Assembly: GCA_025351525.1 (NCBI GenBank)
Contig: JANXVV010000511.1
Coordinates: 1 to 6,502, forward strand
Length of the DNA stretch: 6,502 bases
Reading direction: 5' to 3'
DNA from: Humisphaera sp.
Lineage (GTDB): Bacteria > Planctomycetota > Phycisphaerae > Tepidisphaerales > Tepidisphaeraceae
The first letter of the stretch is position 1, and every line of letters starts with the position of its first letter. Made by a program: the position numbers and the translations under genes. Shown in pieces: positions 1-5,219 of the stretch. Under the pieces are notes generated by a model. It was not told where the DNA came from. It did no database searches and saw only the letters and a list, made by a program, of their open reading frames with translations.

Positions 1-19
1 CTTTTGGTCAAAAGAAAAG

Positions 20-43
20 CACGGGCGGGACGCCCATGCCACC
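20..43. repeat. HGRDAHAT-type palindromic intergenic repeat
   Basis: Read on the + strand, these 24 bases translate as HGRDAHAT, a signature of a short dispersed palindrome that often gives spurious ORFs in planctomycete and other environmental genomes (recalled knowledge). The bases form a hairpin: GGGCG at 23-27, loop GGA, CGCCC at 31-35. Two further pairs (20-38 and 21-37) flank one C/A mismatch. A second small palindrome, CTTTTG-GT-CAAAAG, lies at 1-14 at the window edge. The repeat is about 50 nt upstream of the putative glycogen synthase promoter. A single copy is visible, so its repeat nature cannot be shown from this window alone. Confidence 0.5.
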
Positions 44-90
44 GGTTTTTCTCGGACGTAAGCAAATTCCGTTTCCTTCCATGAATACGA

Positions 91-120
91 TTGCCAACAC
101 GGGCCTCTCCTCTACATAAT
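91..120 (+). promoter_or_regulatory. Putative sigma-70 promoter of the glycogen synthase gene
   Basis: TTGCCA at 91-96 matches the -35 consensus at 5 of 6 positions, and CATAAT at 115-120 matches the -10 consensus at 5 of 6. The spacer is 18 bp. The -10 box ends 7 nt before the ATG at 128, so transcription would be expected to start at or next to that ATG. The mRNA would then be leaderless or nearly so. No Shine-Dalgarno-like sequence lies at a suitable distance from this ATG or from the one at 119. The match is by eye and no transcription start has been mapped. Confidence 0.45.
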
Positions 121-127
121 GGGGATC

Positions 128-2620
128 ATGGCACAGCGAGAAAAGAGAGGCGCAACCAAGACTCCGGTTGAGACGAAGACGGCAGGCCCTTTGCCGGAGA
201 AAACGGTCGAGAAAAAAAACAAGGTCCCCGCGAAACCGATGGCCGGGGGGATGCCCGCCGCAAAGGGTTTGCCTGCATCCATTGTGATGAAGCCCTCCGC
301 CAAGTCGCCGGGCAAGGCAAGCATGGCGCAGGTGGATTTGGAAGCGCCGACCGCCGCCGCCCCGCCCGCGCTTTTGTCCCCCGGTGCGACTGGGTATGGC
401 AACGGCAACCCGCAGCCGAACGTCGAGTTGAAACTTGAGTTGAAGCCCGCCGCCATTGCCGCCCCGCCGACCGCAAAGTCGAATCTGCCCAAGGGCGTCG
501 CGCGATTTCTGATGCCGCCGGAAGGCAAGCCGGTGGTTGAAGCAGCGAAGGTCAACGACAAGTCGATGGATGTCGGCACACCGTCGACTTTTGCAACGCC
601 TCCCGCAGCGCGCACCCCGGCGCCCGCGTCGGCGGATGCGAGCGGTCCGGTGATGGAGTTGCCGCCGGTCTTTTCCACGCTCGGAACGATGCCCGCGCTC
701 ACCCGCCCGCCGGTGCAGATTCCGCTGCCGGCACCGGTACGGCAGATCGAGACGCAGGTGCCCGCCGCGCCCACCGGTCTGCCGCCAACCGCCACCCATT
801 CCACGCTACAGCCTCCATTGCTTTTTGAAGTTGCCTGGGAAGTCTGCTGGCAACTCGGCGGCATCTACACCGTCCTGCGCACCAAAGCCGCCACCACCCT
901 TCGCACCTGGGGCGATCGATACTGTCTCATCGGTCCCTACAACCCGCAGACCGCCCCGGTGGAATTTGAGCCGGAAGAACCGCAGGGCGCGATTGCCGCG
1001 GCGTTGCAGCGACTGCGCGACAACGGCGTGCCGTGCTACTTTGGCCGTTGGATGATCGCGGGCCGGCCGCAGGTGATTCTGCTCGACTACCGCGCCGGTT
1101 TCCGCGAGTTGGACGGCAACAAATACAAGATGTGGGCCGATCACGGCATCTCCATCAACAGCAACGACGGGGAACTCAACGAGGTCGTCGCCTTCGGATT
1201 CGCCGTCACCGAATTTTTCCGCCTGCTGTCCGACATCGTCACCGACCGCTCGATTCTCGCCCATTTCCACGAGTGGATGGGCGGCGTGGCGGTGCCGCGC
1301 ATCGCGTATCTCCGCCTGCCGATCGCCACCGTTTTCACCACGCACGCCACGCTGCTGGGTCGATACATCGCGGGCGACAATTCAGAGTTTTACAATCATC
1401 TGCCGTTCATCAATCCGGATTTTGAAGCGCAGAAATATCAAATCTACTCGCGCTATCAGATCGAGAAAGCGGCGGCCCATGCGTCGACGGTTTTCACGAC
1501 CGTCAGCGAGGTCACCAGCTTCGAGGCCGAGAAATTGCTGGGCCGTCGACCGGAGGTGATTCTTCCCAACGGGCTGAACATCCAGCGTTTCGCCGCCCTG
1601 CACGAATTCCAGAATCTGCATCGCCAGTACAAGGAAAAGATTCACGAGTTCGTGATGGGGCACTTTTTCCCATGCTACAATTTCGATCTGGACCGCACGA
1701 TTTATTTCGTGACCAGTGGCCGGTACGAATATCGCAACAAGGGGATGGACCTGTTCATCGAAGCGATGTGGCGGCTGAATCAGCGTCTCCGCTACGTGCC
1801 GGATCGCCCGACGGTGGTGGTTTTCGTCATTACCAAGGCCCCGGTGAAGCACGTGAACATCGCCGCCTTGCAGAACCAGACGATGTTCGATGAGTTGCGG
1901 CGAACCTGCACCAGCTTGCAGGAGGAGATGGGCCAGCAGCTTTTCACCGCCGCCGCACGAGGCCGTGTCGCCGATTCCAAAGAGTTGTTGACCGGCGACG
2001 CGGTGGTTCGATTGAAGCGGGCCATGCACGCCTGGCGTACGGGGCAGGCCCCATCGATCGTCACGCACGATCTGATCGACGATGCCACCGATCCCGTGCT
2101 GAAACATCTTCGCCATCGCCATATGTTCAACGGCGCTGATGATCCGGTGAAGATGGTCTTCCATCCGCAATTCGTCACCTCCACCGGCCCGCTGATCCAT
2201 CTGGATTACGAGCAACTGATACGCGGCTGCCATATGGGAATCTTCCCCAGCTACTACGAGCCGTGGGGCTACACGCCGATGGAGTGCGTGGCGATGGGCG
2301 TGCCGGCGGTGACGACGGATCTGAGCGGTTTCGGGGCGTACGTCCGCCGTCATATTCCGGATAGCAATGACAAGGGGATCTGCGTGCTCAATCGCCGCTA
2401 TCGCGGATTTGATGAAGCGTGCAATGAGCTGGTGGATTACCTGTTCGACTTCGCCCGCATGAATCGACGGCAACGGATCGAACTGCGCAACCGGGTGGAA
2501 CGGCTGAGCGAATTGTTCGACTGGTCCGCGCTGATTCGCCATTACAACGAGGCGCATGATCTGGCCCTGGAGCGCGTCGGCGCGACGAGGCCGGGTCGCC
2601 TGGAAATCAGGCTGGTATAG
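128..2620 (+). CDS. GT3-family (animal/fungal-type) glycogen synthase with long disordered N-terminus
   Basis: Likely transfers glucose from UDP-glucose to the non-reducing end of an alpha-1,4-glucan in the cytoplasm. Residues 1-229 are low-complexity, rich in Pro, Ala and Lys, with no recognisable domain. The rest aligns by recall with yeast Gsy2. VAWEV near 235 and GGIYTVL near 244 begin the N-terminal Rossmann half. AHFHEW is at 378-383, FTTHATLLGRY at 403-413 (H406, R412), ILPNGLN at 478-484 and GRYEYRNKG at 531-539 (K538). The GT3 E-x7-E pair is E711/E719 in YYEPWGYTPME. An arginine-rich helix (R780, R781, R783, R787, R789, R792) matches the glucose-6-phosphate-sensing cluster of eukaryotic enzymes. 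The protein ends about 27 residues after the following DW, so the phosphorylated C-terminal tail of yeast and animal enzymes is absent. Bacterial GlgA is GT5 and does not look like this. Start 128 was chosen over 119 because the putative -10 box overlaps 119. Confidence 0.93.
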   Translation: MAQREKRGATKTPVETKTAGPLPEKTVEKKNKVPAKPMAGGMPAAKGLPASIVMKPSAKSPGKASMAQVDLEAPTAAAPPALLSPGATGYGNGNPQPNVELKLELKPAAIAAPPTAKSNLPKGVARFLMPPEGKPVVEAAKVNDKSMDVGTPSTFATPPAARTPAPASADASGPVMELPPVFSTLGTMPALTRPPVQIPLPAPVRQIETQVPAAPTGLPPTATHSTLQPPLLFEVAWEVCWQLGGIYTVLRTKAATTLRTWGDRYCLIGPYNPQTAPVEFEPEEPQGAIAAALQRLRDNGVPCYFGRWMIAGRPQVILLDYRAGFRELDGNKYKMWADHGISINSNDGELNEVVAFGFAVTEFFRLLSDIVTDRSILAHFHEWMGGVAVPRIAYLRLPIATVFTTHATLLGRYIAGDNSEFYNHLPFINPDFEAQKYQIYSRYQIEKAAAHASTVFTTVSEVTSFEAEKLLGRRPEVILPNGLNIQRFAALHEFQNLHRQYKEKIHEFVMGHFFPCYNFDLDRTIYFVTSGRYEYRNKGMDLFIEAMWRLNQRLRYVPDRPTVVVFVITKAPVKHVNIAALQNQTMFDELRRTCTSLQEEMGQQLFTAAARGRVADSKELLTGDAVVRLKRAMHAWRTGQAPSIVTHDLIDDATDPVLKHLRHRHMFNGADDPVKMVFHPQFVTSTGPLIHLDYEQLIRGCHMGIFPSYYEPWGYTPMECVAMGVPAVTTDLSGFGAYVRRHIPDSNDKGICVLNRRYRGFDEACNELVDYLFDFARMNRRQRIELRNRVERLSELFDWSALIRHYNEAHDLALERVGATRPGRLEIRLV

Positions 2621-2626
2621 ATTGCT

Positions 2627-2724
2627 CTTCGTTTAGCGATGCCCCGGAGGGACATGTTTCCCGCTCGATTTCTGCGTCGATTATCGAAGAAAAACGCGTC
2701 CCTCCGGGACACCGCTAAACGAAG
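2627..2724. repeat. Long imperfect inverted repeat after the glycogen synthase gene
   Basis: Arms at 2627-2659 and 2692-2724 are inverted copies of each other, matching at 29 of 33 positions. All four differences are transitions. The spacer is 32 nt. Each arm contains its own small palindrome; in the right arm this is GTCCC-TCC-GGGAC, so the structure is a head-to-head pair of REP-like units. It starts 6 nt after the glycogen synthase stop codon and could act as an mRNA 3' stabiliser or terminator, although no T-tract follows. It may also be a small non-autonomous mobile element. Its function is inferred. Confidence 0.75.
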
Positions 2725-2779
2725 TCGGAGTTCGTCATTTCTAAACCTTTCCGGCACCACCTGCACACACGTTCAGGAT

Positions 2780-2785
2780 GGAAGG
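2780..2785 (+). promoter_or_regulatory. Ribosome binding site of the sigma factor gene
   Basis: GGAAGG lies 6 nt before the GTG at 2792. This supports GTG as the start codon: the nearby ATGs at 2778 and 2796 are in other frames, and no in-frame ATG fits the start of the conserved protein. Confidence 0.7.
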
Positions 2786-2791
2786 TAACGC

Positions 2792-3343
2792 GTGGATGAA
2801 CGGACGGTGATCGCGGCACGGGACGGCGACCAGATCGCTCTGGCACGTTTGCTGCGCGAGTTGCAGGATCCGTGGTTCCGATTCTGCATGAGCCTTCTGG
2901 GCGACACAGAGCGGGCCCGCGATGCGATGCAGGAGACCGGCTTGCGGTTTATCCGGACGCTGGCCGCGTTCAGAGGCGACAGTCAATTGCAAACCTGGTC
3001 GCTTGGAATAGCCCTGAATGTGGTTCGCGAAATAAGGCGTAAACAGCGGGCGATTCCGGAAGCGGGCCGGAATCTGCTTGCGGCTCGGCGTCAACCGCCC
3101 GTGACGCCGCTGGCCGCCGTTGATCTGGCGGAGCAGCACGAGAATTTACATGCGATGCTGGCCGATTTACCGGATCGACAGCGCGAGGCGGTCGTGCTGC
3201 GGTTCTTTGAAGGCCTGTCCGTCGAGGAGACCGCCCGGGCCATGGACTGCGCGCAGGGCACTGTGAAGGCCACCGTGCATCAGGCGCTTCGGTCGATGCG
3301 ATTGAAGTTGGCCCCTTCAGAAACCTCGGCGGGTTTGTCGTGA
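2792..3343 (+). CDS. RNA polymerase sigma factor, sigma-70 family, ECF type
   Basis: A 183-residue protein with the two-domain layout of extracytoplasmic-function sigma factors. It directs RNA polymerase to a dedicated promoter set. Sigma region 2 spans about 11-83 (RFCMSLLGD, then ARDAMQET, then TWSLGIALNVVREIRR). A linker rich in Ala, Arg and Pro covers about 84-115. Sigma region 4 spans about 119-174: LADLPDRQREAVVLRFFEG, then LSVEETARAM, then GTVKATVHQALRSMR, the helix-turn-helix that reads the -35 element. The length is normal for the family. The start is GTG with a good Shine-Dalgarno site. The downstream membrane protein on the same strand is the natural candidate for its regulator. 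Which ECF group it belongs to, and which signal it answers, cannot be told from the sequence by eye. Confidence 0.92.
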   Translation: MDERTVIAARDGDQIALARLLRELQDPWFRFCMSLLGDTERARDAMQETGLRFIRTLAAFRGDSQLQTWSLGIALNVVREIRRKQRAIPEAGRNLLAARRQPPVTPLAAVDLAEQHENLHAMLADLPDRQREAVVLRFFEGLSVEETARAMDCAQGTVKATVHQALRSMRLKLAPSETSAGLS

Positions 3344-3358
3344 GCAACGCTTTCCGAT

Positions 3359-3501
3359 CCCCTCCCCCCATCTACTCAAGGGGGGAGGGTTAGGGTGAGG
3401 GGTTTTTTATTCGCCTTTGAAATAGGTGAGATTTCTCGACTCGGCAGAAAAAAGGCAAGACCCCTCACCCTAACCCTCCCCCCGGAGTACCGGGGGGAGG
3501 G
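3359..3501. repeat. Inverted pair of LTLTLP-type G/C-tract repeats
   Basis: Two copies of a well-known dispersed bacterial motif, which on the + strand of the second copy reads PLTLTLPPEYRGEG, face each other. Positions 3380-3403 and 3460-3483 are perfect 24-nt inverted repeats. Each copy also forms its own hairpin. Copy 1 has a 10-bp stem, 3360-3369 with 3380-3389, and a 10-nt loop. Copy 2 has a 12-bp stem, 3474-3485 with 3490-3501, and an AGTA loop. T3403-T3408 follows the G-rich tract. The pair fills most of the 181-nt gap between the sigma factor and the membrane protein, so it could modulate read-through between them. That effect is inferred. Confidence 0.8.
3380..3402 (+). other. Potential G-quadruplex (four G-tracts)
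   Basis: The + strand holds G6-A-G3-TTA-G3-TGA-G4, which fits the usual rule of four runs of at least three G with loops of 1-7 nt. It lies 36 nt after the sigma factor stop codon, on the coding strand, so it would be present in the mRNA. It competes with two duplexes: its own upstream C-tract (3360-3369) and the inverted copy at 3460-3483. Folding in the cell is not shown. Confidence 0.5.
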
Positions 3502-3513
3502 GACCGGAAATTT

Positions 3514-3517
3514 GAGG
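3514..3517 (+). promoter_or_regulatory. Ribosome binding site of the membrane protein gene
   Basis: GAGG lies 7 nt before the ATG at 3525, just after the second repeat hairpin ends at 3501. It supports that start and suggests translation from a transcript with a 5' leader. Confidence 0.55.
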
Positions 3518-3524
3518 TTTCAAC

Positions 3525-4028
3525 ATGACTCCCCTTCGCAGACATCTCGACGCGGCCCAATCCGAATATCGGGCCGTTCAATACTCGGGCGATCTGGCCC
3601 ACGAACTTCTCGGAAGTCGTCTGCGGATCGCGCCGGCGCGGTCGAGCTTCTGGAAAAGATTCACCCCGCTGCTCGCCGGTGCGATGGCGGCGATGATCGC
3701 GGTGGTGATCTGGCAACACCGCACCGCCCCGGTGCCGCCGGCGCTTCAGGTTGTCGTCAATCCTCTTCCTCCCGCCACCCACCGCGTCATGGTGTGGCCA
3801 AACACCATCGACCCGCTGCGGCAGGCACATCTGGGGAGCTACGTGACGGACATGCGCTCGGGAATGCGCGAAGCCCTCGCGCAGTTGAACGGCAATGTGG
3901 AAGGTGCGCTGGACGCGCCGGTGGTCACCGACAGCGTCGCCACGGTCCGCCATGTCGCGGGCGAACTTCAGGAGTTTGCCGTCGTGACCTGGTCGCAGCT
4001 TCGCCCGCGTCGGGAGCCGGGATGCTGA
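3525..4028 (+). CDS. Single-pass membrane protein, possible sigma factor partner
   Basis: A 167-residue protein that I do not recognise by family. The N-terminal 45 residues are charged and probably cytoplasmic (MTPLRRHLDAAQSEYRAVQY onward). One hydrophobic helix follows at about 46-63 (TPLLAGAMAAMIAVVIW). After a Pro-rich stretch (APVPPALQVVVNPLPP) comes an extracytoplasmic part of about 85 residues, ending in an Arg/Pro tail. This topology, and its place 181 nt after an ECF sigma gene on the same strand, fit an anti-sigma factor or sigma-associated protein. However, the HxxxCxxC zinc motif of ZAS anti-sigma factors is absent; the only cysteine is the last residue. It could equally be an unrelated membrane protein. 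A G/C-tract repeat separates it from the sigma gene. The start is supported by GAGG upstream. Confidence 0.7.
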   Translation: MTPLRRHLDAAQSEYRAVQYSGDLAHELLGSRLRIAPARSSFWKRFTPLLAGAMAAMIAVVIWQHRTAPVPPALQVVVNPLPPATHRVMVWPNTIDPLRQAHLGSYVTDMRSGMREALAQLNGNVEGALDAPVVTDSVATVRHVAGELQEFAVVTWSQLRPRREPGC

Positions 4029-4065
4029 GGTGAAAGTCTTCGGATTTTCTAAAGGCATCCCCGTA

Positions 4066-4248
4066 GCATGGGCAACCTTGCCCATGGCCGAGGTACTCCG
4101 CGGCATCGATCGGTACTCCGATCAATTAAACAAGAGCGCAGTGATCTTTCTTTCGTGTTCGTTCAAAGAGCGCTGCGCTCTCGCTGGTGTCGATCGGAGT
4201 ACCGATCGACATCGCGGGGTACCGCGAACATGGGATGGTAGCCCATGC
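4066..4248. repeat. Long inverted repeat between convergent genes
   Basis: Arms at 4066-4123 and 4192-4248 are inverted copies agreeing at about 48 of 58 positions with one 1-nt gap; the innermost 18 positions are identical. Each arm is itself modular. The left arm has CATGGGCAA-CC-TTGCCCATG (4067-4086) and GATCGG-TACT-CCGATC (4108-4123). The right arm has CCGATCGAC pairing with GTCGATCGG around an AGTA loop (4189-4210), CGCGG-GGTA-CCGCG, and CATGGG/CCCATG. The spacer contains another inverted pair, GAGCGCAG (4134-4141) and CTGCGCTC (4173-4180). It fills the 4029-4267 space between the membrane protein (+) and the hydrolase (-), where a bidirectional terminator would be expected, but no T-tract is present. 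I see no gene in this gap. Confidence 0.75.
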
Positions 4249-4267
4249 CGCGAGCCGCCAGTTGCAA

Positions 4268-5182
4268 CTACTTCTTATGCAACATCTCGTCCACCTCAAA
4301 TATCTCCATCACCGGTTTGCCATCCAGCCGCTTGTCGAGCGGGAGTTTCAACACATGGCAGGCCGTGGCGAAGGTGTCTTCAGTGTTGATGGTCAGGTCG
4401 GCATAAGTGGTCAGGTCGATATTCTTGCGCACGCCCGGCCCGACGGCAATCCAGGGGATATGGCGGCTTCGGGCGTCATCCGGCACATGCGTCTGACCGG
4501 CACCGCCATGATCCGACGTGACGATGATGAACGTCTCGTCCTTCAGCTTTAACTCTTCCAGCACCGCCAGCACTTTCCCCAACTGTGCATCGGCCGCTTC
4601 GATCGTCGCCAATTGTTCGGGAGAACCCCAGCCCTTCGCATGTCCGACATTGTCCGTGCTTGGAAAATGGATGAACATCACCTGCGGTTGATGCTCGCGA
4701 AGAAGCTCGATGGCATGCTCGGCGACCTGCGCGTCCTCACCGTGCGTCGCCGCGGCGATCCACATCCAATCCAAGGTTCCCGGTTTGGCAAGGGTGTTGA
4801 ATTTGGATTTTCCGGCGACCATTGCGGTGGTGTACTTCCTGCGATGAGCCACCTCAAACAACGTGGGAAAATTCGGATACACCGGCTCTTTCAACGGTAA
4901 ATCCTTGTTCCACTCGATCTCATGCTTGCGCGGAATGACGCCGGTGAGCATGCTGGTATGCGAAGGCAGCGTGATGGCCAGCGCCGTGGTGCGGGCCCAA
5001 AAGCTGAAGCTGCCGGAGTTCATCAGGCGGTGAAGAGTGGGAGTGGCGGCGCGCAGGGCCATGTCAGGCCGCAATCCATCCATGCTGACGATGAGAACGC
5101 GCGCGGGCCGAGTGGCGGGGAGCGTTTGGGCGAAAGTAGCGGTCGATGAAAAAAGGACGGCCAACAGGATGAGACGATTCAT
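4268..5182 (-). CDS. Exported phosphodiesterase / nucleotide pyrophosphatase-type hydrolase (alkaline phosphatase superfamily)
   Basis: A 304-residue metal-dependent hydrolase of the type I phosphodiesterase/nucleotide pyrophosphatase group, which cleaves phosphoester or phosphodiester bonds using two metal ions and a Thr/Ser nucleophile. MNRLILLAVLFSSTATFAQ is a signal peptide, so the enzyme probably works outside the cytoplasmic membrane. Metal and catalytic candidates in order are D35 (VSMDGLRPD), nucleophile T71 (ITLPSHTSML), D177 and H181 (STDNVGH), D224 and H225 (TSDHGG), and H241 (SRHIPWIAVGPG). This is the expected series for the superfamily. Residues 23-28 read ATRPAR, a stretch type I associate with some planctomycete exported proteins. 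The substrate is unknown. The ATG at 5182 was preferred over the one at 5203 because it puts the signal peptide at the N-terminus and is preceded by a TACAAT box. It lies 34 nt after rlmN on the same strand. Confidence 0.88.
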   Translation of the reverse strand: MNRLILLAVLFSSTATFAQTLPATRPARVLIVSMDGLRPDMALRAATPTLHRLMNSGSFSFWARTTALAITLPSHTSMLTGVIPRKHEIEWNKDLPLKEPVYPNFPTLFEVAHRRKYTTAMVAGKSKFNTLAKPGTLDWMWIAAATHGEDAQVAEHAIELLREHQPQVMFIHFPSTDNVGHAKGWGSPEQLATIEAADAQLGKVLAVLEELKLKDETFIIVTSDHGGAGQTHVPDDARSRHIPWIAVGPGVRKNIDLTTYADLTINTEDTFATACHVLKLPLDKRLDGKPVMEIFEVDEMLHKK

Positions 5183-5188
5183 GGTTCC

Positions 5189-5219
5189 ATTGTAATGAAT
5201 CATTGGCGGGGTGTGTTCA
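5189..5219 (-). promoter_or_regulatory. Possible promoter directly before the hydrolase gene
   Basis: On the minus strand TACAAT (5189-5194) lies 6 nt before the ATG at 5182. Upstream, TGAACA (5214-5219, 19-bp spacer, 4 of 6 matches) or AACACA (5212-5217, 17-bp spacer, 3 of 6) could serve as a weak -35. The -35 overlaps the rlmN stop codon. If used, it would give a leaderless transcript separate from rlmN. The -10 is good and the -35 is poor. Confidence 0.35.

Noticed and set aside
119..127. ATG at 119 as the glycogen synthase start
   Set aside because: It overlaps the putative -10 box CATAAT and has no Shine-Dalgarno site. It remains possible and would add only three residues.
8..864. Two long open frames on the minus strand opposite the glycogen synthase N-terminus (8-799 and 112-864)
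   Set aside because: They are Arg/Gly-rich or composition-driven, match no family, and arise from high GC opposite a Pro/Ala-rich stretch. The + frame leads without interruption into a conserved enzyme.
1382..2557. 391-codon minus-strand open frame opposite the glycogen synthase catalytic domain
   Set aside because: The His/Arg-rich translation has no recognisable motif, and the opposite strand is clearly a conserved enzyme.
128..2620. Classification as ordinary bacterial GlgA (GT5) or a trehalose/sucrose synthase-like GT4
   Set aside because: The HFHEW, THATLLGRY, PNGLN and YYEPWGYTPME motifs and the arginine helix follow the GT3 pattern. The GT5 KTGGL motif is absent.
3395..4033. Plus-strand frame that includes PLTLTLPPEYRGEG
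   Set aside because: The motif is the known spurious translation of a dispersed repeat, and the rest is an out-of-frame reading of the membrane protein gene.
2621..4267. CRISPR array
   Set aside because: The repeats are inverted pairs of several different families and not regularly spaced direct repeats, and no cas gene is present.
4261..4283. GTTGCA/TGCAAC inverted repeat at the 3' end of the hydrolase gene as a terminator
   Set aside because: Only 6 bp, part of it within the coding region, and not followed by a T-tract on the relevant strand.
3925..4552. Small frames on both strands sharing an IGVPID-type translation (3925-4125 minus, 4187-4552 plus)
   Set aside because: The similarity exists only because both are read from the two arms of the inverted repeat at 4066-4248. 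There is no evidence of coding.
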